DNA from: JBCAWW01 sp039024315
GTDB taxonomy: Bacteria; Bacteroidota; Bacteroidia; J057
NCBI GenBank assembly: GCA_039024315.1
Contig: JBCCQN010000002.1
Span: forward strand, 62,001-126,000
Length of the DNA: 64,000 nucleotides
Direction of reading: 5' to 3'
Positions 35,191 to 43,155 of this stretch are shown here, piece after piece. The notes under the pieces were generated by a model that saw only the letters and a list, made by a program, of their open reading frames with translations, had not been told where the DNA came from and made no database searches. Positions within the stretch are counted from its first letter, which is position 1; each line of letters opens with the position of its first letter. Position numbers and translations under genes: made by a program.

Positions 35191-36708
35191 CTATTCACCG
35201 CTGAGCATAAATCGTTTTACCTCCCGCAAAGTCTCATCGTATAGCTCTAAACTATAGATTCCAAGCGGTAGATGACTGAGTTCTAAACGGATTTGCTGTT
35301 GGGCAGGGCCCTGACCTAGGCTAAATTGTTTGATCAACTGACCATTTTGAGCGATCAATCTGCCCTGCAATAGCGTTTCACTTTTGTGGAAGTAATCAAT
35401 CAAGAGACTTCTGTCGGGCAGTACGCTCAAATCAAAGTAGAGATCTCGAAAACTAGGTAATTGTAATTCTAGACGGGGAGAATAAATGAAGCCTCCATTG
35501 GGGTCTATCACCTTGAGGCGATAGTGGATCACAGCAGAGCTTAATTGAGCAATCTCACGGTCCTGAAAAGTATAACGCCTTTCTATATCAGAATAAAAAG
35601 AGGCATCTACTTTACCAAGAGGTTGATAAATCAAGCCGTCAAATGAGCGCTCCACAACAAAGGATTCAGTGTAGCGTTCCCGCAGGGTAGCCCAAGACAA
35701 ATCGATTACCGGCGCATCGACCAAGCCATCGAAGCCACTCCACTGCACATCCATGAGGGGAGAAACTTCTGAACTAAAGCTCAAGTAATTGTGCAAAGAA
35801 GGATCAAATCGCACTCGATATTGGCCATTTCCCAATTGTTCCAATGGATATACTTCAATTGACTCATCTACAGGCAAATTGGGATCGTCGGGATGGACAA
35901 TCATCGTTTTAAGGCCAGTGGGAAAGCCTTCTAAATCAAGCACCGCATCAGTTGCCTTATCTTGAGTCTGCCAAAAATGCCAAGTCTTGGCTAAGCGGTT
36001 ATTCTTGCGAGGAAAAATATCTGCAATAAGACTTAGTTCCCTTCCATTGTCGGCCCAAAGTAGTTGAGATTGATCAGGTAAATTCTCAGAGGCGACGCTC
36101 ATTTTGGCATCTCGGTAGAGAGAGAAGCCTGCTACTCGATGTAGAAATTGGGCGCTATTGACACCTACGGAGCCTACCTTATTGACAAAGCCTGGGTCAT
36201 ATACACTAGAATCTCCATTAGCAAAGCGATAGATCGTGCCTTCTAAAGGAATCTGATACTTTAGGGACAGATAGGTGTGGATATACTCAATTTCTTGAGG
36301 CCCAAGGCTACGATCAAAAAACAAAATTTCGGCAATGTCGCCATCTAAATAACCATAGTTAGCCTGACCACCAATCAACAAATGACTCAAAAAGTCATTA
36401 TGAGCATTAGTGGGATTAGCGCCAACATACTGACCATCAAGCCAGACGCTTCTAAAACTCGAGTCGGGGACTTGGACTAAGCCAATATGAAATTTTTGGT
36501 CATCAATCTTAAAATAGGACTGAGCATAGGTGTTTTGCCCGTTAAGATTGAGTCGGTGAATCATATGGCCGTATCGAAAACCGGTTTCGGATTGGTGAAT
36601 CGTAGCGTTGAAGACAGGGGTATCTGCTTGCGCTACAAGCGTTCCATAATCATTGTTGGTACGAAATACTACAAATTGCGAGAAACCACTTTGGGGAAGT
36701 GCAGAGCC
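35191..36708 (-). pseudogene. LamG-like T9SS protein, C-terminal part after an in-frame TAG
   Basis: The frame is open from just after the TAG at 36709-36711 down to the stop at 35191. The first ATG within it is 36564, which would give 457 residues. Content: second half of a concanavalin-A/LamG-like domain (SVWLDGQYVGANP, LSHLLIGGQANYGYLDGDIAEILFFDR, split here as LLIGGQANYGYLDGD and AEILFFDR), a middle beta domain, an FN3-like stretch (SFVVERSFDGLIYQPLGKVD) and a T9SS sorting end (LPLGIYSLELYDETLREVKRF). Without the N-terminal part it has no signal peptide, so it could not reach the T9SS alone. Confidence 0.65.
35671..35687 (-). repeat. hairpin-AACGCT element
   Basis: On the minus strand: CCC-TGC-GGG then AACGCTAC, sense with the LamG-like gene (TLRERYTE region). 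Confidence 0.35.
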
Positions 36709-37425
36709 CTAGTCGATACTCAACATATCGTTGACACCATCAAAATGGAGAAAAGGCTGTCCGTGTAGGTAGGCAGGATCTCTGGTAAGCCTTGGTTGTT
36801 GCCCAATATCTGCCTGCTCTGCAATAATCGCTTCTTCGCTCAGACTCCGCCACTGAGCAGTTTCTTGACCATCTATCGGCATCGAAAGGCTTGCGTCAGG
36901 GCCAAAGGGCCCATCGGGATTGAGCCATAAACTAGGAGGAGCACTAAGCTCTCCTAAATCAAAAGTAGGGCATCCTTTTTTCTGAATCCCCATAAAGATC
37001 ACCTTTAGCTGTCCCTCCGTGCAAGCATCGGCCCAGTGTAGTTGGAGGTGACTAAAATTAGATTGATAGGGAAAGTCTATGCGGTAGATCCCCGGCTGAA
37101 GCTCCTGATTGTCAATCAGCTTTAGCACTTGGCTCGCGCCACTTAAGCTTAAATCGAGCCCTCCCCCACTATACACACCTCCTTTGATCCAAAGCAAAAG
37201 TTCATACTCTGCTTGGTTGTTAAAGGGCATGTCCGCCTCAGCCAAAGGCATAACGATGGCCTCTGGGAAGCTTAGCTCCAGATGATTTTGGCGATAAATA
37301 CCAGCGGAGAATGACGATAGTTCGAACTGGTAATTACAATTTTGTGCGTTGGAAATGGACGCGAATCCCACCACCAACGCACTTGTAATAAAAACCTGAG
37401 CAAGTTTTTGGTACAAGCGATTCAT
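36709..37425 (-). CDS. LamG-like T9SS protein, N-terminal part before an in-frame TAG
   Basis: 238 residues with a signal peptide (FITSALVVGFASISNAQ). A beta domain is followed by the start of a LamG-like module: PSLWLNPDGPFG, then FLHFDGVNDMLSID and TAG. The next codons continue the same fold in the same frame (GSALPQSGFSQFVVFRTNND). Read through, the whole gene would be 744 residues with a signal peptide and a T9SS sorting domain. A promoter and a Shine-Dalgarno lie upstream, so the gene looks expressed. Confidence 0.7.
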   Translation of the reverse strand: MNRLYQKLAQVFITSALVVGFASISNAQNCNYQFELSSFSAGIYRQNHLELSFPEAIVMPLAEADMPFNNQAEYELLLWIKGGVYSGGGLDLSLSGASQVLKLIDNQELQPGIYRIDFPYQSNFSHLQLHWADACTEGQLKVIFMGIQKKGCPTFDLGELSAPPSLWLNPDGPFGPDASLSMPIDGQETAQWRSLSEEAIIAEQADIGQQPRLTRDPAYLHGQPFLHFDGVNDMLSID

Positions 37426-37433
37426 ATTTTCCC

Positions 37434-37446
37434 CTCCTACTAGGAG
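37434..37446 (-). promoter_or_regulatory. hairpin overlapping the Shine-Dalgarno of the LamG-like gene
   Basis: CTCCTA / TAGGAG palindrome in which the right arm contains the AGGAGG ribosome-binding site 8-9 bases before the ATG at 37425. Folding as CTCC-TAGTA-GGAG would mask the site. Confidence 0.4.
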
Positions 37447-37449
37447 TCA

Positions 37450-37481
37450 CAAATATAATCGCTTCGATATCTACTTCACAA
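37450..37481 (-). promoter_or_regulatory. Bacteroidota-type promoter for the LamG-like gene
   Basis: Minus strand TTG (37481-37479), 21 bases, then TATATTTG (37457-37450), an exact -7 consensus TAnnTTTG. It predicts a transcript start near 37443 and an 18-base leader. The -33 box lies in the last codons of lysC. Confidence 0.5.
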
Positions 37482-38727
37482 TATAGAGCTTGTTTTCTTG
37501 CAGCTGCACCATTTTGGCTTCTTCGATATTTGCAAGATCGCTCTTTTCAAAATTGATAATAGTATTCAACTTTAAACCTTCTCTGATCTCAACTAAAAAC
37601 TGGTCAAGCAGCAAGGCTTCGAAAGCATTGATCACAGCAGGACGATTGTCCACGCATAACATCAGAGAAATTGCACTATTTTGCAATAAATTGACCTTTA
37701 GCCCAGACTTGTTGACGTGATAAAAAACCTCTTGCATCAGGTGCTCTTCCATAAAAGAGAAGTCTCTTGGTTTGATACGGATAAAGACTTGGTTCTTTTT
37801 GACAATGTAGGAGGTAACTAATTCAGGATTGGTTTGCTCAGAGATGACCGTTCCCGGCAGGGAGGTATCCAAAAAACATTTTACCCGTAAGGGAATCCGC
37901 TTATTGAAAATCGGCTTAATCGTTTTTGGGTGGATGACACTCGCGCCGTAAAAGGTCATTTCTACCGCTTCTTCATAGGAGAGATTATCTATTTTGATCG
38001 TATTCTCGCGGATACGAGGATCACCATTGAGGATACCCGGTACATCCTTCCATACTACCAAGCTGCTCGCATTGAGGCAGTGAGCAAAGATGGAGGCAGT
38101 ATAGTCAGAACCTTCACGGCCAAGGGTGGTGGTCTTCCCGTCCGTGGTAGAACCAATAAAGCCTTGGGTAATCAAAGCACGGCCGCGGCGGCTCAGGCTC
38201 ATGACTTGGGTCCGGATATTAGCTTCGGTCAAAGACCAGATCACGCCCGCTTGGCGGTAGTTTGCGTCTGTCTTAAGATAGTCTCTGGCGTCTATCCAAA
38301 CTGCTTCCTGATCCGCCAGCTTGAGGTATTCGGCTACTACAGTGGTGGATAGGAGTTCTCCGAAGGAAACAATGCGATCATAAGTCCGAGGAGGAAACTC
38401 CTCTAGCATTAAAATCCCGCTGACGATCCGTTCAATCTTATCCAAAAAAGCGTCAACCTTCGACTTTACCTCTGCCTGTTTATCCCCAAATAGATCCGCC
38501 ACGATCTTGAGGTGAAAACGTTTAATTTTTGCAAACTGCTCTTTGACCTCAGCTTCCTTACCATCGCGGGCAAGATAAGCGAGGTTTTCTAGATGATTTG
38601 TGGTTTTGTCCATGGCCGAAATCACCACCAAAAGGGCTTGTTCTTGGTGTTCGGTGATAATAGCTGCGACATTACGGATGGCGGCGGCATCTTTGACTGA
38701 TGCGCCTCCGAACTTCATTACCAACAT
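37471..38727 (-). CDS. lysC: aspartate kinase
   Basis: Phosphorylates aspartate, first step toward lysine, threonine and methionine. A monofunctional 418-residue form: KFGGASVKDAAAI at the start, SFGELLSTTVVAEYL, GREGSDYTASIFA, KDVPGILNGDPR, followed by two ACT-like regulatory segments (FIRIKPRDFSFMEEHL and LLQNSAISLMLCVDN). It lies 44 bases after the LVIVD gene and is the last gene in the leftward ilv run, so it may be co-transcribed with isoleucine synthesis, for which aspartate is the precursor. Confidence 0.93.
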   Translation of the reverse strand: MLVMKFGGASVKDAAAIRNVAAIITEHQEQALLVVISAMDKTTNHLENLAYLARDGKEAEVKEQFAKIKRFHLKIVADLFGDKQAEVKSKVDAFLDKIERIVSGILMLEEFPPRTYDRIVSFGELLSTTVVAEYLKLADQEAVWIDARDYLKTDANYRQAGVIWSLTEANIRTQVMSLSRRGRALITQGFIGSTTDGKTTTLGREGSDYTASIFAHCLNASSLVVWKDVPGILNGDPRIRENTIKIDNLSYEEAVEMTFYGASVIHPKTIKPIFNKRIPLRVKCFLDTSLPGTVISEQTNPELVTSYIVKKNQVFIRIKPRDFSFMEEHLMQEVFYHVNKSGLKVNLLQNSAISLMLCVDNRPAVINAFEALLLDQFLVEIREGLKLNTIINFEKSDLANIEEAKMVQLQENKLYIVK

Positions 38728-38771
38728 GTTTTTGAAAAAATTAATTGAGGTAAAGCAAACAGAAGCGCGAC

Positions 38772-40163
38772 CTAGGGTCGTTTAATGATCTTAGTGTAAA
38801 AATGCTTCTGTTTGGACTGCATATGTAGAGTATAGTATCCAGGGGGCAAAGATAGTTGCTTTAAGTCAAGTTCCCATACTTGGCGAGGATTTTTGCCTTT
38901 CTGTCCCAGAACGCTTCTCCCGAGTTCGTCAAACAAGTGTAGTTCCCAATTAGCAATAGGTTCAGGGGATTCTAGATATAGCTGATCGTCCATAGGATTG
39001 GGGTAAGCGTTCAGCGACAAGCTGTACTCCGGCTCCACACTCGTCTGAAAAGGCCCAGTATAGCCAAAAACATAAAGTCCTGTCTGCATATCAGAGGCCA
39101 GAATACGCCCACTAGGTAAAAATGGATAAACTCCCCAAGCACCTTTATATTCTTGGTCGTTAGGAGCCGGATATGTATCGTAAAAGCCCGCTACCTGAGG
39201 GAACTGGGGATCCGAAATATCGAAGATATAGACTCCATTATAGTAATAGCTACTATAAACAAAGTCCCCTTTGATGATCGGATTGTGAGCAATCGCATTG
39301 GTGTCCCGATTGTTAAAATCCATCGAGGGGAACATATAAGATCTAATTACTGGGTCTGAATAATCGTTGAAATCCAGTAGTTTCAGCGGCATACCCCAAG
39401 TTTCATCGGCCATCACATAGTAGCGACCATCCTCAGAGGCCCAGCCGCTATGGTTGTAGCCTTGGAAAGGATAGCTCACCATATTGGCGATGGTTACTGG
39501 TGCCAATGGATCTTTCATATCTAAGACATACAGGCTCGTCTCAGCATTGAGAAAAACGGTATCGTTGCGAGAATAAATATCATGGATATTGCCGTATTCA
39601 TTATAGAGGGCAATTTCGATTGGATTGACCGGATCGGAGATATCATAAACCCCAAAACCAGCGGTACGATTAAAGCCCCATTGACCAGGAATGCAAACAT
39701 AGAGACGATCGCCTTCGACCCAGACATTGTGGGAGATTTGAAAGAGCGTATCACTATCATAAACGAGGCTTACGCTATCTGGCAGGGTGGACATATCAAA
39801 GATTTGCAGACTGCTTTCAAATTCGTCAGCCACTGCGTATAGATAATGCCCTTTGTTTTTGTAATCTCGGTGGATCATCTGGTCTGCTTTGCCCGCTACG
39901 TAATCTACCTGCTGGACATTGGACTCATCTGTGATATCAAAAAAGTGAGTCCCGAGCGAGGAGCCAATGATGGCATATTCCCTTTGGTTGGTGCTATCGT
40001 ACCAGCCCCAAATTTCATTATAGGGGTTATTGACAAAGACCGCTGGCGGGATGCTGGGGTCTTCCCAATGGTAAATCTGGTACATATTGAGGGAATCCTG
40101 CGCCAAGAGGGCGGTTCCGCTGAGGGAAAGCAAAAATGCGAAAGCAAGAATTCGTTGCATCAT
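38772..40163 (-). CDS. choice-of-anchor B / LVIVD-repeat secreted protein with T9SS domain
   Basis: 463 residues. Signal peptide to LLAQ near 22. Repeated blades of the form VYDISDPVNPIEIALY, VLDMKDPLAPVTIANMV and IFDISDPQFPQVAGFYDTYP are LVIVD-type beta-propeller repeats of the choice-of-anchor B family. The end LNAYPNPMDDQLYLE...GYYTLHMQSK is a T9SS sorting domain. Its ATG overlaps the ilvA stop (ATGA), so it is translationally coupled to a biosynthetic enzyme, an odd partnership. Confidence 0.85.
   Translation of the reverse strand: MMQRILAFAFLLSLSGTALLAQDSLNMYQIYHWEDPSIPPAVFVNNPYNEIWGWYDSTNQREYAIIGSSLGTHFFDITDESNVQQVDYVAGKADQMIHRDYKNKGHYLYAVADEFESSLQIFDMSTLPDSVSLVYDSDTLFQISHNVWVEGDRLYVCIPGQWGFNRTAGFGVYDISDPVNPIEIALYNEYGNIHDIYSRNDTVFLNAETSLYVLDMKDPLAPVTIANMVSYPFQGYNHSGWASEDGRYYVMADETWGMPLKLLDFNDYSDPVIRSYMFPSMDFNNRDTNAIAHNPIIKGDFVYSSYYYNGVYIFDISDPQFPQVAGFYDTYPAPNDQEYKGAWGVYPFLPSGRILASDMQTGLYVFGYTGPFQTSVEPEYSLSLNAYPNPMDDQLYLESPEPIANWELHLFDELGRSVLGQKGKNPRQVWELDLKQLSLPPGYYTLHMQSKQKHFYTKIIKRP
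38900..38920 (+). repeat. hairpin-AACGCT element
   Basis: Stem TCTG, loop TCC, stem CAGA running into AACGCTTCT, antisense to the T9SS domain of the LVIVD gene. Confidence 0.4.
39002..39024 (-). repeat. hairpin-AACGCT element
   Basis: On the minus strand: stem CAGC, loop TTGTC, stem GCTG, then AACGCTTACCC. The sense codons read LNAYPNP, the expected start of a T9SS domain, so this copy may be coincidental. Confidence 0.35.
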
Positions 40164-41419
40164 ATCAAGTAATTAAATAGCATATGGTTATCATTAACCA
40201 ACTGGAAGTTAACCTTATGTGCTTCCATATTTGCAATTAATCTTGCGTAATCTTCTGCATTTTCTACTTCGATACCGACTAAGGCCGGTCCGCTATTGCG
40301 GTTATTTTTCTTTGAGTACTCAAAGTGAGTGATGTCGTCAGTGGGACCTAAGACCTTGGATAAGAACTCAATAAGAGCACCAGCCCGCTGGGGGAAACGG
40401 ATCAAAAAGTAATATTTGAGACCTTCATAGAGGAGAGAACGTTCTTTGATCTCCTCCATGCGGGTGATATCGTTATTGCCACCACTGACAACGCAAACGA
40501 CTCGTTTGCCTTTAATTTCTTCTTTGTATTGATCAAGGGCAGTAATAGCTAAGGCCCCAGCAGGTTCTACCACAATAGCTTCCTCATCGTAGAGATGGAG
40601 GATGGTAGTACAGATTTTCCCTTCGGGAACGATTAGCATATCATCCAGTACTTCGCGGCAGATTTGGAAGGTCTCCTTCCCTACCCTTTTAACCGCCGCG
40701 CCATCGACAAACTTATCAATTTCATCAAGGGTTACGATTTCGCCCTTTTCCAAAGAACGCTTCATTGCAGGCGCTCCGCTGGGTTCGACCCCAATGATTT
40801 TGGTGCTTGGGCTAAGCTGTTTGATATAACTGCCTAAACCAGAGGCCAATCCTCCTCCTCCAATACCGAGAAAGACATAGTCGATTCCTTGGACTTGATC
40901 GAGGATCTCCATTCCCACTGTGCCTTGGCCAGCAATCACCATGGGATCATCGAAGGGATGGATAAAAACAGCACCACTATCTTGGCTGTCCTGCATAGCG
41001 GCAGCATAGGCATCGTCGAAAGTATCGCCTACTAATAAGACTTCTACTTTGTCTTTGCCAAACAACTTTACCTTGCGTACTTTCTGACGAGGGGTGGTGC
41101 TAGGCATATAAATTTTGCCTTCAATCCCTAGTTTATAGCAAGACAAAGCCACTCCTTGCGCATGATTACCAGCACTAGCGCAAACGACACCTTTGCTTTG
41201 GTCTTCATCATTTAATTGGGACATACGGTTGAAGGCCCCTCTAATCTTGTAGGAACGTACGACTTGGAGGTCCTCCCTTTTTAGGAGAACCTCGCAATCG
41301 TAAATATCAGATAGATTCAGATTTTTCTGAAGCGGAGTGGGTTCCACTACCCTTTTGAGGCGTTGGTTAGCCTCCATGATGCGGGCTAGTGGTAACATTC
41401 CTACAGATTCGCTGATCAT
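40160..41419 (-). CDS. ilvA: threonine dehydratase, biosynthetic
   Basis: PLP enzyme deaminating threonine to 2-oxobutanoate, the entry to isoleucine. 419 residues: Lys58 in VRSYKIRGAFNRM holds PLP; SAGNHAQGVALSCYKLG and the glycine loop GIGGGGLASGLGSY follow; a shortened ACT-like regulatory domain (YYFLIRFPQRAGALIEFL) is at the end, as in the TIGR02079-type short IlvA. Last of the six ilv genes; an intergenic repeat copy separates it from ilvC. Confidence 0.95.
   Translation of the reverse strand: MISESVGMLPLARIMEANQRLKRVVEPTPLQKNLNLSDIYDCEVLLKREDLQVVRSYKIRGAFNRMSQLNDEDQSKGVVCASAGNHAQGVALSCYKLGIEGKIYMPSTTPRQKVRKVKLFGKDKVEVLLVGDTFDDAYAAAMQDSQDSGAVFIHPFDDPMVIAGQGTVGMEILDQVQGIDYVFLGIGGGGLASGLGSYIKQLSPSTKIIGVEPSGAPAMKRSLEKGEIVTLDEIDKFVDGAAVKRVGKETFQICREVLDDMLIVPEGKICTTILHLYDEEAIVVEPAGALAITALDQYKEEIKGKRVVCVVSGGNNDITRMEEIKERSLLYEGLKYYFLIRFPQRAGALIEFLSKVLGPTDDITHFEYSKKNNRNSGPALVGIEVENAEDYARLIANMEAHKVNFQLVNDNHMLFNYLI
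40745..40765 (+). repeat. hairpin-AACGCT element inside ilvA
   Basis: Stem CTTT, loop TCC, stem AAAG, then AACGCTTCATT, antisense to ilvA (MKRSLEKG). Confidence 0.4.
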
Positions 41420-41422
41420 ATT

Positions 41423-41506
41423 GTTAAGTAAAAAGTAGAAAGAGTAGAGTATTTAGTAGAAACAATAAGGGTCTACATACTAAATACTTTTGTCTAAGTA
41501 CTTAGA
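41423..41506 (-). repeat. intergenic palindromic repeat, copy f (inverted, degenerate)
   Basis: Located inside the ilv operon between ilvC and ilvA. It begins TTAAGTAAAAAGTAGAAAG and ends ACTTTTGTCTAAGTACTTAG, the same ends as copies d and e, but the central palindrome is missing. Confidence 0.55.
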
Positions 41507-42544
41507 TTATGGGCGCAGTTTACGTACCATAGCGCCAGCTTGCCACATTTCAGATTCACGGATTTCACGTAGCTCTTCGCCTAGTTTTTCGCGATAATCA
41601 TCTTTGCTATTAGCCTCAATGGTGATATTGGCTTCGTTGCCAGAAGCTACACTGTCGTAAAGCTCTTCAAATACTGGGGCTACCGCGTCGCGGAACTTTA
41701 ATCTCCAATCCAAAGCACCTCTTTGGGCCGTAGTAGAGCAGTTGGCGTACATCCAGTCCATACCGTTTTCAGCGACGAGTGGCATCAGAGACTGGGTAAG
41801 TTCTTCTACCGTTTCATTGAAAGCCTCAGAAGGAGAGTGTCCCCGCTTACGAAGAAGATTGTACTGTGCTTCCATAACACCCGCTAATGCGCCCATTAGG
41901 ACACCGCGTTCACCGGTAAGGTCAGAAAATACTTCCTTCTTGAATGTAGTCTCAAAGAGGAAACCAGAACCTACACCGATTCCCATAGCGATCGCCTTTT
42001 CACGGGCATTGCCAGTAGCGTCTTGGTGTACGGCAAAGCTAGAGTTGATCCCTTTGCCTTGCTGGAAGAGACGACGTACAGAGGTACCAGATCCCTTGGG
42101 CGCAACAAGGAATACATCTACGCCTTCAGGGGGTTTGATACCCGTAGTATCATTATAAGTCAAGCCAAAGCCGTGGGAAAAAAACAGGCTTTTGCCAGGA
42201 GTCAGATGCTTTTCGATCATCGGCCAAGTGGCGATCTGACCAGCATCTGAAAGTAGATTCATCAGGATGGTTCCTTTCTCGGCAGCAGTCTCGAGATCGA
42301 ACAAAGTCTCTCCAGGTACCCAGCCATCCGCAACAGCTTTGTCCCAAGTAGAAGAGTTTTTACGTTGTCCAACGATCACATTGAAACCGTTGTCGCGCAG
42401 GTTTAGGGCCTGCGCAGGTCCCTGAACACCATATCCAAGAGCAGCAAGGGTTTCGCCTTTAAGCGTTTCCCGAGCTTTTTCTAGAGATACTTCTTCACGG
42501 GTTACGACGGTTTCTTCTACGCCGCCAAAATTGATTAATGCCAT
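41507..42544 (-). CDS. ilvC: ketol-acid reductoisomerase
   Basis: NADPH-dependent isomerisation and reduction of acetolactate or acetohydroxybutyrate. 345 residues. The N-terminal Rossmann domain has LGYGVQGPAQALNLRDNG; the knotted C-terminal domain has EVFSDLTGERGVLMGALAG and YANCSTTAQRGALDW. This is the form with a long N-terminal arm (fungal and Bacteroidota-like) rather than the 490-residue enteric class. It lies 53 bases after ilvN. Confidence 0.95.
   Translation of the reverse strand: MALINFGGVEETVVTREEVSLEKARETLKGETLAALGYGVQGPAQALNLRDNGFNVIVGQRKNSSTWDKAVADGWVPGETLFDLETAAEKGTILMNLLSDAGQIATWPMIEKHLTPGKSLFFSHGFGLTYNDTTGIKPPEGVDVFLVAPKGSGTSVRRLFQQGKGINSSFAVHQDATGNAREKAIAMGIGVGSGFLFETTFKKEVFSDLTGERGVLMGALAGVMEAQYNLLRKRGHSPSEAFNETVEELTQSLMPLVAENGMDWMYANCSTTAQRGALDWRLKFRDAVAPVFEELYDSVASGNEANITIEANSKDDYREKLGEELREIRESEMWQAGAMVRKLRP
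41683..41707 (+). repeat. hairpin-AAC variant element inside ilvC
   Basis: Stem CCGCG, loop T, stem CGCGG, then AACTTTAATCTCC. The 11-base hairpin is identical to that at 43291 in ilvB; the tail has TTTAATCTC where others have GCTTATCTC. Confidence 0.4.
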
Positions 42545-42597
42545 GACAAATTTTGATTGAATTATAGGTAATAAGCATTCGAGAGTATGTGCATCAG

Positions 42598-43155
42598 CTA
42601 GTGAGATTTTCCATTTTGACTGATGCGGGTTTCGCCCCTTTCGGCCGCCTCTAAATAAGAGCGGAGGTGAAGCGGTTTTTTGGAAATTGCAATGATACCA
42701 GAACGAGAGAAGCCCATGACGCCATAAGGTTGTAAGGCTTCTAGTAGTGTACGTGTCTGACTGGGCAGACCCGTTTTCTCGATCATGATGTAATCAGGTT
42801 CTATTTGTAATACATGAGCATGATTGTCGCGAATCACTTTTTCGAAAGTACCACCAGCGAGATTATCTGTAGCTACTTTATAAAGGGCCAGTTCCTGCTG
42901 CACGATATCTTCTTCGCGTAGCAAATAAGCCTTGATCACGCCAATGTTTTTTTCAATTTGTTTGATGAGCTTTTGCGCATTTGCCTCGGTCGCATTGATC
43001 ACGATGATAAAGCGGTAGATTCCTTCCACTTCTGACTCAGAGGTAGTTAAGCTCTCAATATTGATATGTCTCCTTGTAAATACCGTGGTAATCCGGTGCA
43101 ATAAACCGATTTGATTTTCGGTAAATATCGACAAGGTAAATGACTGGATTTCCAT
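42598..43155 (-). CDS. ilvN: acetolactate synthase small (regulatory) subunit
   Basis: 185 residues. An N-terminal ACT domain (LSIFTENQIGLLHRITTVFTRRHINIESLT, split here as ENQIGLLHRITTVFTRRHI and NIESLT) binds valine for feedback inhibition, and the ALS_ss C-terminal domain contains MIEKTGLPSQTRTLLEALQPYG, here as KTGLPSQTRTLLEALQPYG. The ATG overlaps the ilvB stop as TAATG, a coupled pair that keeps subunit ratios matched. Confidence 0.93.
   Translation of the reverse strand: MEIQSFTLSIFTENQIGLLHRITTVFTRRHINIESLTTSESEVEGIYRFIIVINATEANAQKLIKQIEKNIGVIKAYLLREEDIVQQELALYKVATDNLAGGTFEKVIRDNHAHVLQIEPDYIMIEKTGLPSQTRTLLEALQPYGVMGFSRSGIIAISKKPLHLRSYLEAAERGETRISQNGKSH

Noticed and set aside
10999..36711. 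Genome-wide reassignment of TAG
   Set aside because: TAG is used as the terminal stop of several intact genes here (sufS, GH32, cyclophilin), so the two in-frame TAG codons need a local explanation.
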